From assembly GCA_018402485.1 (NCBI GenBank), contig JAGYIY010000002.1, positions 434,001-498,000 on the forward strand: DNA of 64,000 nucleotides, written 5' to 3'. The notes beneath the pieces were generated by a model. That model ran no database searches. It saw only the letters and a list, made by a program, of their open reading frames with translations, and was not told the DNA's origin. The position numbers and the translations under genes were made by a program. Below are positions 37,241 to 46,172 of this stretch, in pieces (the first letter of the stretch is position 1; each line of letters opens with the position of its first letter). This DNA is from Roseivirga sp. (GTDB taxonomy: Bacteria > Bacteroidota > Bacteroidia > Cytophagales > Cyclobacteriaceae).

Positions 37241-37578
37241 TGTCAGCAAGTCAGTCAATTATTACCCGCGATACCAGTGATATTGCGAAACCTACCGAAA
37301 ATCTCTATGAATCTCTTGTGATTATTTCCAAGAGAGCCAAACAAATTTCAGGGAACATGAAGGAAGAGCTCAATGGTAAGTTGGCAGAATTCGCTTCCAC
37401 TGTAGATAATTTGGAGGAGATTTTTGAGAACAGAGAGCAAATTGAAATTTCTAAATTCTATGAGCGTATGCCAAAGCCTACTGCTATGGCCATTGAAGAG
37501 TTTATGAATGGAGAAATTCACCATCGTTATAAAGAGACGGAAGAAGCCGAAGCAGCGGCAAAAATGGAAGAAAAGTAA
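37240..37578 (+). CDS. rpoZ: RNA polymerase omega subunit, Bacteroidota Rpb6-like type
   Basis: A 112-aa small RNA polymerase subunit that helps hold the beta-prime chain. NLYESLVIISKRAKQIS near residues 22-38 is the conserved omega/Rpb6 helix. The protein is longer than the proteobacterial omega, with an acidic alanine-rich tail (EAEAAAKMEEK), as in other members of this phylum. Its place between bamD and coaBC is also usual; coaBC starts 6 bases after its stop. Confidence 0.9.
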   Translation: MSASQSIITRDTSDIAKPTENLYESLVIISKRAKQISGNMKEELNGKLAEFASTVDNLEEIFENREQIEISKFYERMPKPTAMAIEEFMNGEIHHRYKETEEAEAAAKMEEK

Positions 37579-37584
37579 TCTTTC

Positions 37585-38772
37585 ATGCTGAAAGGAAAAA
37601 AAATAGTAGTCGGTGTAACCGGAAGTATAGCAGCCTACAAGGCTGCTTTTTTCGTTAGGCTGTTGGTAAAATCCGGTGCAGAAGTAAAAGTAATCATGAC
37701 TACTGCAGCAAAAGATTTCATTACCCCCCTCACCTTAGCTACCCTCTCTAAAAACCCGGTTATGTCTGATTTTATTCGAGACGAAGAGGGCACATGGAAT
37801 AACCATGTGGAGCTTGGTATTTGGGCTGATGCATTGATTATTGCTCCAGCCAGTGCCAATACTTTGGCAAAAATGGCCACAGGAACATGCGACAACCTTC
37901 TTTTGGCAACGTACCTAAGTGCCAAGTGTCCTACTTTCTTTGCCCCTGCCATGGACTTGGATATGTACCGACACCCGGCAGTGCTCGAAAACATTGACAA
38001 ACTCCAAAGCTTTGGACATCATTTCATTGCTGCCGAAAGTGGTGAATTGGCAAGTGGGCTGGAAGGAGAAGGAAGATTGGCATCACCTGAAAAAATAATT
38101 GGCATTCTCGAAGTTTTTTTTCAAAACGAGCAACGACTCCAAAACAAAAAGATTTTAATTACTGCCGGCCCCACCTACGAAGCCATTGACCCTGTCCGAT
38201 TCATTGGCAATCATTCCAGTGGGAAAATGGGGTATGCATTGGCAGAAGCAGCTTTACAGCAAGGTGCTCAAGTGGTTTTAATCGCAGGTCCCAATCAACA
38301 GAGACTTTCGCACCCCAACCTTACCTTGGTAAAAGTGAGCTCGGGTGATGAGATGTACAAAGCTAGCCTTATTCATCATGCCTCTACAGATTATTGCTTT
38401 TTTGCCGCAGCCGTAGCAGACTATAAACCCAAGCAAGCTGCCACTCAAAAAATCAAAAAACAAGAAAATCAGATGGACCTTAGCTTGGTACGCTCCGTGG
38501 ACATTGCTTACGAATTAGGACAAAAGAAGAAAAAACAACAAATACACATTGGGTTTGCCTTGGAAACAGAAAATGAATTGGCCCATGCACAAGCTAAACT
38601 AGAAAAAAAACATTTTGATTTTGTTGTGTTAAATTCATTGAATGATCAAGGCGCAGGCTTTGGTCATGACACGAATAAAGTAACACTGCTCTATCGCGAC
38701 GGTACCACCAAATCATTAGCATTACAGCGTAAAATCGAAACAGCTAAAGCAATTTTAGATGAGGTTTTTTAA
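37585..38772 (+). CDS. coaBC: Bifunctional phosphopantothenoylcysteine decarboxylase / phosphopantothenate-cysteine ligase
   Basis: A 395-aa enzyme of coenzyme A synthesis. The N-terminal CoaC half has GVTGSIAAYKAAFF (FMN site), the WNNHVELGIWAD active-site His, and APAMDLDMYRHP (the PAMN-like motif with Asp in place of Asn). The C-terminal CoaB half begins about residue 185 with ITAGPTYEAIDPVRFIGNHSSGKMG, the nucleotide-binding stretch, and later has AAAVADYKP. The Cys of the substrate clamp is expected near ASGLEGEGRLA but is not obvious. It overlaps PorD by 14 bases. Confidence 0.96.
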   Translation: MLKGKKIVVGVTGSIAAYKAAFFVRLLVKSGAEVKVIMTTAAKDFITPLTLATLSKNPVMSDFIRDEEGTWNNHVELGIWADALIIAPASANTLAKMATGTCDNLLLATYLSAKCPTFFAPAMDLDMYRHPAVLENIDKLQSFGHHFIAAESGELASGLEGEGRLASPEKIIGILEVFFQNEQRLQNKKILITAGPTYEAIDPVRFIGNHSSGKMGYALAEAALQQGAQVVLIAGPNQQRLSHPNLTLVKVSSGDEMYKASLIHHASTDYCFFAAAVADYKPKQAATQKIKKQENQMDLSLVRSVDIAYELGQKKKKQQIHIGFALETENELAHAQAKLEKKHFDFVVLNSLNDQGAGFGHDTNKVTLLYRDGTTKSLALQRKIETAKAILDEVF

Positions 38773-39670
38773 TATCTTTTTTATTCTGCTCAGTATAGGG
38801 ATTCTTCAAAAACCTACTTTATGGGCACAAGAATTAAACTTTACAGTAAGCATCAATGCTGAAGTTATTCAAACCACCGAAAGGGCTATTTTCGATGAAA
38901 TGAAAAATGCTTTCGAAGATTTCCTCAACAAACAAAATTGGACATCAGACAATTTTAAGCGCAATGAACGCATCAAAGCCAATCTTATTTTAACCATTCG
39001 GGATCAGCCTTCTATTGGGCAATTTACCGCTAACGCACAAATACAATTCGTGCGTCCCATTTATGGTTCGAGCTACGAAACTTTACTACTCAATTATGCA
39101 GATAGAGATTGGCAGTTTCAATACACCATTTCTCAACGCCTACAGTTCAACGAAAATAGCTTCACCAACAACATCACGGCGCTTCTATCCTATTATGCAT
39201 TCATTGCACTTGGGCTTGATTATGACTCTTTTAGTCCTTTGGGTGGAACAAATTTCTATGAACAAGCGCAACGCATCGTAAATAATGCACAAAACAATGG
39301 GGGCATTGGTTGGGGGCAATTTCAAAATAGGAGAAACCGTTATTGGCTGGTTGAGAATCTTTTCACCAACCAGCAATATGAACCTGTTCGTTTGGCACTA
39401 TACAACTATCACATCAATGGCATCGACCGCTTTCAAGAAGATCCTGAGAAGGCTAAATTAACCATCCTCACCGCCTTGGAGAATATCCAGAAAGTGAACA
39501 GCATCTTACCCAATGCCGTTTTGATTCGCTCTTTTCTCGATGCTAAAAACGAAGAAATTACAGATATTTTCTCTCGAGGAGACATGGATATCAGACGTGA
39601 TGCCTACAATGTTATGTTGAAACTTGACCCAGCCAGACGATCAAGCTATCAACAAATGGTAGAAAAATAG
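38759..39670 (+). CDS. porD: Type IX secretion protein PorD (DUF4835)
   Basis: A 303-aa secreted protein with signal MRFFNIFFILLSIGILQKPTLWAQ (quoted in part: FFILLSIGIL). The mature chain carries the DUF4835 pattern: LNFTVSINAEVIQTTERAIF, then IRDQPSIGQFTANAQIQFVRP, LLSYYAFIALGLDYDSFSPLGG and FYEQAQRIVNNAQ. DUF4835 proteins are the PorD factors of type IX secretion, needed for surface proteins and gliding in some Bacteroidota. The start overlaps the end of coaBC by 14 bases. Family identity is strong; the role here is by homology. Confidence 0.9.
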   Translation: MRFFNIFFILLSIGILQKPTLWAQELNFTVSINAEVIQTTERAIFDEMKNAFEDFLNKQNWTSDNFKRNERIKANLILTIRDQPSIGQFTANAQIQFVRPIYGSSYETLLLNYADRDWQFQYTISQRLQFNENSFTNNITALLSYYAFIALGLDYDSFSPLGGTNFYEQAQRIVNNAQNNGGIGWGQFQNRRNRYWLVENLFTNQQYEPVRLALYNYHINGIDRFQEDPEKAKLTILTALENIQKVNSILPNAVLIRSFLDAKNEEITDIFSRGDMDIRRDAYNVMLKLDPARRSSYQQMVEK

Positions 39671-39672
39671 GC

Positions 39673-39703
39673 TTGCGAAACCATTGGCGAATCGGTACTT
39701 TTG
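39673..39703 (+). promoter_or_regulatory. Probable promoter of recN
   Basis: TTG (39673-39675), 20 bases, TACTTTTG (39696-39703), a perfect Bacteroidota pair. The ATG of recN at 39708 follows after 4 bases, so the transcript is probably leaderless. Confidence 0.6.
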
Positions 39704-39707
39704 TTCT

Positions 39708-41357
39708 ATGCTGAAAAGCCTAACCATTCGTAATTATGCTCTGATTAAACATCTAGAGCTTAGCCCAAACAATGGACTTAATATCATCACCGGTGAAACA
39801 GGTGCAGGTAAATCTATAATGCTGGGTGCCCTCGGATTGCTTCTTGGCAAAAGAGCAGAGAGCAAGGTGGTTTGGGACGAAAATCAAAAATGTATCATTG
39901 AAGGTGTATTCAAAGTAAATGCCTACGACCTTAAACAGCTCTTTGAACACTTCGATATCGATTATGAAGAGGAATGTATCATCCGCAGAGAGCTCAATGC
40001 CAAAGGCAAGTCGCGAGCATTTGTAAATGATACCCCCGCTAACCTCGACTTCTTAAAGCTGCTGGCCGAGCGCCTAATGGATGTACATTCTCAACACGAA
40101 ACCTTGCAATTAGGTAGCAATGATTACCAACTTTCTTTGATCGATGCCATGGCTGGAAATCAATCTCTAAAAAATGATTTTCAAAAGGCATATCAATTGT
40201 ATAAAGCGCAGCACAAAATATACAATGACTTACTCAATGACAGTCGCGAAATGACTAAAGAGGCTGATTATCATCAATTTTTATTTCATGAACTCGATAA
40301 AGCCCAACTACAGGTTCATGAAAAAGAATTGATGGAAAGCGAATTGAATAAGCTCGAACATGCAGAGGAAATAAAATTAAGGCTCCATACGGTCCTTGAA
40401 ATTGGAGAACGTTCAGAAATAAACCTTAGCCAATTATTGAAAGAGCTACTTTTACATATAACAGCCATAGAAGATTATGATGAAACTTATGCATCCCTCA
40501 AAGAACGTCTGAAGAGCCTGCAAATTGAATGGAGTGATATACGCAATGAGTTGAACAATGAAGAAATGCGTGTTGATGTAGACCCAGAGGCTATGCTGGC
40601 CTGCCAGGAGCGACTCAGTCTGATTTATAAACTGGAACAAAAACACGGGGTCAATAGTGTTGAAGAGTTACTTGCTATTTATGACAATTTAGGAGATAAA
40701 ATCTTGCGATTGGGCAATCTCGATGAAGCTGTAGAGGCAGCAGAGAAATCCTTAAAGTCAGCTGAAAAAGCGGCTTATGAACAAGCAGAATTACTTTCAA
40801 AAAGTCGGAAAGAGATTTTCCAATCTTTCTCTCAGGAATTGCAAGGTCATTTAATGGAATTGGGAATGCCCCATGCCAAAATAGAAGTAGGTCACCAAAT
40901 TACGGCCCTTTCATCACAAGGCATTGATGCCCTTTCCATAGCTTTTTCAGCCAATAAAGGAGTAGCACCGCAAACCTTAAAAGAAGTTGCTTCTGGAGGA
41001 GAATTTTCGCGTTTGATGTTTGCCATAAAATTTATTCTGGCAGATAAAAAGGCGCTACCTACCTTAGTTTTCGATGAAATCGATACAGGTATCAGTGGTG
41101 AAATTGCTATCAAAATGGCACATATGATGAAGTGCATGGCTGAGAACCATCAAGTCATCACCATTACTCATCTCCCTCAGATTGCGGCAAAAGGACAAGC
41201 ACATTATTTTGTTTACAAAGACGATTCTGCCGATACCACTACCAGTAGCATGAAATTATTGACGGGTGAAGAAAGATTAAAAGAATTGGCTGAGATGATC
41301 GGAGGTAAAGAAGCATCACCAACTGCCTATCAATCTGCCAAAGAATTAATGGGTTAG
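39708..41357 (+). CDS. recN: DNA repair protein RecN
   Basis: A 549-aa SMC-like ATPase for double-strand break repair. LKSLTIRNYALIKHLELSPN leads into the Walker A motif TGETGAGKSIMLGALGLLLG (about residues 29-48). Long coiled-coil arms span about 150-350. EVASGGEFSRLMFAIKFILA is the ABC signature and LVFDEIDTGISGEIA is Walker B, followed by VITITHLPQIAAKG. I start at ATG 39708 rather than TTG 39684 because the conserved N-terminus begins there and a promoter box lies between the two. Confidence 0.96.
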   Translation: MLKSLTIRNYALIKHLELSPNNGLNIITGETGAGKSIMLGALGLLLGKRAESKVVWDENQKCIIEGVFKVNAYDLKQLFEHFDIDYEEECIIRRELNAKGKSRAFVNDTPANLDFLKLLAERLMDVHSQHETLQLGSNDYQLSLIDAMAGNQSLKNDFQKAYQLYKAQHKIYNDLLNDSREMTKEADYHQFLFHELDKAQLQVHEKELMESELNKLEHAEEIKLRLHTVLEIGERSEINLSQLLKELLLHITAIEDYDETYASLKERLKSLQIEWSDIRNELNNEEMRVDVDPEAMLACQERLSLIYKLEQKHGVNSVEELLAIYDNLGDKILRLGNLDEAVEAAEKSLKSAEKAAYEQAELLSKSRKEIFQSFSQELQGHLMELGMPHAKIEVGHQITALSSQGIDALSIAFSANKGVAPQTLKEVASGGEFSRLMFAIKFILADKKALPTLVFDEIDTGISGEIAIKMAHMMKCMAENHQVITITHLPQIAAKGQAHYFVYKDDSADTTTSSMKLLTGEERLKELAEMIGGKEASPTAYQSAKELMG

Positions 41358-41449
41358 GACTTAGCTCTTTAAAACAAGTCTAAACATAAATAACATCTTA
41401 TGTGACTAGTGGTACACGAGCTATCATTTACCCATTGTATATTTCAGTT

Positions 41450-41836
41450 GTGAAAAAAATCGCTTTCATTATTTTGGTCTTTTCAACTGCTCTGTTGATG
41501 ACCCACAACTTATTACCCCACACGCATGAAAGGGTAAACCAAGACCATGAAGCCGTTTATTCCAACACCCCCCCAACAGTTTCTTTTTTCGATTATTTCA
41601 AAATTGCACTTCAACTGGATCTTGGTGTAGAGCATTTAGATCATTACAACAATTGGGATCAGTCCATTGATTTTGAATACCATCACCATTGGGAGTCTTT
41701 TAATGAAGCCCTAGTCTCCAACAGACTTCTACTATTAGAGCATAATTCATTGTGCTTTTTAAGCATCGCACAAGAGTGGCCAGCTATTCTATTTTTAGAA
41801 AACTCCCCTTTTCGTGGCCCTCCACGCCAAGCCTAA
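41450..41836 (+). CDS. Small His-rich secreted protein upstream of metal efflux genes
   Basis: A 128-aa protein if GTG 41450 is used, which opens with a signal peptide (KKIAFIILVFSTALLMTHNLLP); GTG 41402 would add 16 residues. The mature part has HTHERVNQDH near the N-terminus, FEYHHHWESF near residue 95 and ends in SPFRGPPRQA. Small proteins of this type, with a His motif and a C-terminal Arg-Gly-Pro-Pro, often precede heavy-metal RND genes in Bacteroidota, so a periplasmic metal-binding or sensing role is likely but unproven. The efflux pump gene starts 58 bases on. Confidence 0.65.
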   Translation: MKKIAFIILVFSTALLMTHNLLPHTHERVNQDHEAVYSNTPPTVSFFDYFKIALQLDLGVEHLDHYNNWDQSIDFEYHHHWESFNEALVSNRLLLLEHNSLCFLSIAQEWPAILFLENSPFRGPPRQA

Positions 41837-41894
41837 TACCTGCAAAATCGCCTTTTAGGCTAACTTTTCACATTACTTTTTCTAATTCATTCTT

Positions 41895-44800
41895 ATGTTC
41901 GAAAGCATTATAGATTTTTCTGTACGTCAGAAATTTATCATCATATTATTTGTCATAAGCATTATTACAGGTGGTATTTATGCACTCATGCAGCTACCGG
42001 TAGATGCTGTTCCTGATATCACCAATAATCAGGTACAAGTGGTAACGGTATCACCCACCCTTGCCCCACAAGAAGTAGAGCAACTCATTACTTTTCCAAT
42101 CGAAGTCAGTTTATCCAATATTCCTGATGTAATAGAAATACGCTCCATCTCTCGTTATGGACTGTCCGTCATTACTGTGGTCTTCGAAGAGAGCATGGAA
42201 CAACTCGATGCACGGCAATTTGTACAAGAGCAGCTCAATTTGGCGGCAGGAGAAATCCCAGATGGCTTGGGCAACCCTGAACTGATGCCCATTACCACAG
42301 GGCTTGGCGAAATTTACCAATATACCTTAGAAGTTGAAGAGGAATACCGCGACATGTACAGCCCAATGGAACTGCGCACCCTACAGGATTGGGTTGTAAA
42401 ACGACAGTTAAGTGGAATTCCGGGCATCATCGAAATTAGCAGTTTTGGTGGTTTTCTAAAGCAATATGAAGTATCTGTCAACCCCTTGCTGTTGAGGAGT
42501 TTTGAACTGACCTTAAGTGATGTATTTACGGCATTAGACAACAACAATCAAAATAGTGGTGGCAGTTACATCGAGAAAAATACCAATGCTTACTACATCA
42601 GGTCTGAAGGGCGGATAGAACAATTATCAGACATTGAAGACATTGTTATCAAACATCAAGAAGGAAATCCAGTGCTCATTAAGGACATTGCCGAGGTTAC
42701 CTTTGGCAGTCCGAAACGCTACGGTGCCATGACAAAAGATGGGCTCGGCGAAGCCGTTGGTGGCATAGCATTGATGTTAAAAGGAGCAAATTCTTCACAG
42801 GCCATTAAGGCCGTTCAAGAAAGAGTTGAGCGGGTTCAGCTTTCCCTACCTAAAGGTGTGAAAATTGCCCCCTATCTCGATCGTTCAGACCTAGTCTCAA
42901 GAACCATAGATACGGTAAGTACCAACCTGATTGAAGGTGGTTTGATTGTTATTTTTGTCTTGCTCCTTTTTTTGGGTAATTGGAGAGCTGCCTTTATTGT
43001 GGCTACTGTCATCCCTTTGGCCATGCTCTTTGCTTTTATCCTCATGAACCTATTGGGTGTTTCAGCCAACCTGATGTCTTTGGGAGCAATAGATTTTGGT
43101 ATTGTGGTAGATGGTGCAGTCATCATTGTTGAAAATGCTTTACACATCCTTTACACGGTGTATTTGGGAAAAAAGCTATCGCAATCGGAGATGAATCATG
43201 CAATAAAGAATGCTTCCTCACAGATTTATCAATCAGCAGCTTTTGGCGTTTTGATCATTTTGGTGGTCTTTCTACCTATCATTACCCTCACAGGAGTGGA
43301 AGGAAAAACTTTCCGCCCAATGGCCTTAACCGTGAGTTTTGCACTGCTGGGTGCACTTGTACTTTCTTTGACTTACGTACCCATGATGGCCAGCTGGATA
43401 TTTAAGAAGCACATCAAAGAACATGTTACTTTTTCAGACCGCATGATGAATAAGTTGAAAAGTATCTATGAACCCTCGCTTAACTTGAGCATGAAATGGT
43501 CTAAGGCAATCATTGCATCGATTGCTGCTATTTTCATCGGAGCCGTATGGATACTATCAACACTTGGAGCAGAATTCATCCCTACATTGGAAGAAGGTGA
43601 TTTGGCCATGCAAATGACGATTCCTCCAGGAAGTTCACTAGACCAAAGTATAAAAACTTCTACTCATGCAGAACGACTCTTGCTTGAGAATTTTCCTGAA
43701 GTAAAAAATGTAGTGTCCAAGATTGGAACCTCTGAAGTGCCTACAGACCCCATGGCCATAGAAGATGCCGATATCATGATTATCCTGAAACCTAAGTCGG
43801 AGTGGACAAGTGCCTCAGACCGGGAAGGACTAGTAGCAGAAATGAAAAAGGTTTTGGAAGAAGTGCCCGGTGCCTCATTCGATTTTACCCAACCCATCCA
43901 GCTCAGATTTAACGAATTGATGACGGGGGCGAAAACCGACATTGCCATTAAAATTTTTGGTGAAAATGTAGAAGAACTGGCTCGCTTGGCTAACTCCACG
44001 GCAGCTTTCATTGAAGATATTCCTGGAGCAGCAGATATCAAGGTAGAGCAAACTGAAGGATTATCGCAAGCCATAATCCATTTTAACAGAAAGAAAATCG
44101 CTCAATATAACTTAGATATTGCCACGCTGAATCAAACATTGAGGACAGCTTATGCTGGTCAAGTGAGCGGAGTGGTTTTTGAAAACGAAAAGAAATTCGA
44201 TCTGGTGGTGCGTTTTCGTGAATCAGACAGAACTGACATTCAGTTGAATAAACTATTTGTGACAAATAAATCGGGCGATGTAATCCCTATGCACGTATTG
44301 GCCGAGGAAAGAATCATTCAAGGTCCCATGCAGATTACAAGAGAAGATGCGAAGAGAAGAATTACCATTGGTGTTAACGTAAGAAACCGAGATGTAGCCA
44401 GCCTTGTTGAAGACATCGAGAAAACCCTTGGTCAGCAATTGACCCTACCCGTAGGGTATTACATCACCTACGGAGGGCAGTTTGAAAACCTACAAGCCGC
44501 TCAAAAAACCTTGAGCATTGCTGTGCCTACTTCCCTGTTTCTAATTTTGTTATTACTCTATTTTGCCTTTGGATCTACCAAGTACGCTTTATTGATCTTT
44601 ATGTCGGTGCCCATGTCTGCCATTGGTGGCGTTGCCGCACTATGGCTACGAGGTATGCCATTTAGTATCTCGGCAGGTGTTGGGTTCATTGCTCTTTTTG
44701 GGGTTGCAGTGTTAAATGGCATTGTGCTTATCAGTTACTTTAATCAACTTCGCAAAGATGGTTTTAAAAGCATTCAAGATGTTGTAGTCAAAGGTAGTTT

Positions 44801-46172
44801 GGCACGTTTACGTCCGGTTTTAATGACAGCCGCAGTAGCCGCTTTTGGCTTTTTACCCATGGCCCTTTCCTCTTCTGCAGGAGCTGAAGTGCAAAAACCA
44901 CTTGCCTCTGTGGTGATCGGGGGGTTGGTTTCATCAACACTTTTAACATTAATTGTTTTGCCCAATATGTATATTCTATTCAACCGTAATTTTTTCCGGA
45001 AAGCCAGCTTAGCATTGGTCCTCTTCCTTTGCATTGCCTTACCTGCCGCACAGGCACAAGATTCTGGCTTGAGCTTGGCAACAGCCAAACAATTAGCCCT
45101 CGAAAACAACGGGAATTATAAAAATCTTGCACTGGGTTTAGAACAAAGTCAACAGCGAGAAAAGGGCACTTTCAATCTGGGATTGACCTCTCTCACTTGG
45201 CAGAACGGTCAGATTGATGGAGAATTTAATGACTATAACCTCCAATTTGTTCAGAACTTGGGGAACTTATTTCAAATGGTGGCTGCCAAAAAAACCGCAG
45301 AGGCACAAACCCGGTGGCTTGAAGCACAACAAACCATTGAAGAAAATTTACTGCTTACGAGAGTACAAAGTGAGTGGTTCAATTGGTTTTATGCCGTTAG
45401 CCGTCAGGATCAATTGGCTGAAATATTACCAGCACTGGAGCGACTAGAAGAACAAATTGCTAAAGCTAGAGCGCTAGGGGAAGTTAATTTCAAGGATGCT
45501 CTCACCTTTGAAAACTTATTGATACGTTTAAGAAGTACAAGTCTGACCCTTTTGAACGAAGCGGAGGTAGCTCATACGAGCCTACAAAGCCTAATTGCCA
45601 CTCCGATTCAATCAAAGCCTGCTGACTTTGAATTAAACAACTGGCTATCTCAAACTGATAAGCGTATTTCTTCCAGATTTATGGAACAATTTCAGGCTGA
45701 GCAAACGTACTATGAACAATTGGGAAAGGAAGCAGAATCTGGAAAACTACCAAGCTTTAATATTGGCTATTTCAATCAAAGTCTTAACAAAACGACAGGG
45801 TTTGATGGCTTCATTGCCGGTATTTCATTACCTCTTTTTAATGCACGCCCTAAAGCAGATAAAGCCATTGCCGATCTGGAAGCAGAAAAAAGTTTGAATA
45901 CCCAAAACCAGGAAATGCTAACCTATCAGAATACCTTAGAACAATTACAAAAACAAAAAGAAAGGCTGCTTGAAGCCTTACAAATTTATCCAGACCCAAA
46001 TCGCTTTTCAACTCAGTTTGACCAATTGATGTCGCTTATTCAAAAAGGTGAAATCAATGTGTTCGAATGGACGCGTTTGGTAGAAACCCTATGGCTTAAC
46101 CGACAACAGGTGAGCCTTTTGGAACAACAACTTACACGCATACAATCACAAATAGAATTTTTGACCCAATGA
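41895..46172 (+). CDS. CzcA/CusA-family heavy-metal RND pump fused to a TolC-like outer-membrane domain
   Basis: A 1425-aa fusion. Residues 1 to about 1035 are a complete heavy-metal efflux RND transporter: N-terminal helix FIIILFVISIITGGIYALMQ, VDAVPDITNNQVQVVT, and the proton-relay helix AIDFGIVVDGAVIIVEN near 400 with the key Asp and Glu. The second membrane block ends near PNMYILFNRNFF. About residues 1036-1054 (KASLALVLFLCIALPAAQAQ) look like a signal peptide. From about 1058 an outer-membrane-factor-like domain follows (LSLATAKQLALENNGNYKNL, long coiled-coil arms, AGISLPLFNARPKADKAIADLE). One chain thus supplies the inner-membrane pump and, perhaps after cleavage, the outer-membrane duct. 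The metal cannot be named with certainty; the CzcA-type suggests Co/Zn/Cd or Cu. Confidence 0.92.
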   Translation: MFESIIDFSVRQKFIIILFVISIITGGIYALMQLPVDAVPDITNNQVQVVTVSPTLAPQEVEQLITFPIEVSLSNIPDVIEIRSISRYGLSVITVVFEESMEQLDARQFVQEQLNLAAGEIPDGLGNPELMPITTGLGEIYQYTLEVEEEYRDMYSPMELRTLQDWVVKRQLSGIPGIIEISSFGGFLKQYEVSVNPLLLRSFELTLSDVFTALDNNNQNSGGSYIEKNTNAYYIRSEGRIEQLSDIEDIVIKHQEGNPVLIKDIAEVTFGSPKRYGAMTKDGLGEAVGGIALMLKGANSSQAIKAVQERVERVQLSLPKGVKIAPYLDRSDLVSRTIDTVSTNLIEGGLIVIFVLLLFLGNWRAAFIVATVIPLAMLFAFILMNLLGVSANLMSLGAIDFGIVVDGAVIIVENALHILYTVYLGKKLSQSEMNHAIKNASSQIYQSAAFGVLIILVVFLPIITLTGVEGKTFRPMALTVSFALLGALVLSLTYVPMMASWIFKKHIKEHVTFSDRMMNKLKSIYEPSLNLSMKWSKAIIASIAAIFIGAVWILSTLGAEFIPTLEEGDLAMQMTIPPGSSLDQSIKTSTHAERLLLENFPEVKNVVSKIGTSEVPTDPMAIEDADIMIILKPKSEWTSASDREGLVAEMKKVLEEVPGASFDFTQPIQLRFNELMTGAKTDIAIKIFGENVEELARLANSTAAFIEDIPGAADIKVEQTEGLSQAIIHFNRKKIAQYNLDIATLNQTLRTAYAGQVSGVVFENEKKFDLVVRFRESDRTDIQLNKLFVTNKSGDVIPMHVLAEERIIQGPMQITREDAKRRITIGVNVRNRDVASLVEDIEKTLGQQLTLPVGYYITYGGQFENLQAAQKTLSIAVPTSLFLILLLLYFAFGSTKYALLIFMSVPMSAIGGVAALWLRGMPFSISAGVGFIALFGVAVLNGIVLISYFNQLRKDGFKSIQDVVVKGSLARLRPVLMTAAVAAFGFLPMALSSSAGAEVQKPLASVVIGGLVSSTLLTLIVLPNMYILFNRNFFRKASLALVLFLCIALPAAQAQDSGLSLATAKQLALENNGNYKNLALGLEQSQQREKGTFNLGLTSLTWQNGQIDGEFNDYNLQFVQNLGNLFQMVAAKKTAEAQTRWLEAQQTIEENLLLTRVQSEWFNWFYAVSRQDQLAEILPALERLEEQIAKARALGEVNFKDALTFENLLIRLRSTSLTLLNEAEVAHTSLQSLIATPIQSKPADFELNNWLSQTDKRISSRFMEQFQAEQTYYEQLGKEAESGKLPSFNIGYFNQSLNKTTGFDGFIAGISLPLFNARPKADKAIADLEAEKSLNTQNQEMLTYQNTLEQLQKQKERLLEALQIYPDPNRFSTQFDQLMSLIQKGEINVFEWTRLVETLWLNRQQVSLLEQQLTRIQSQIEFLTQ

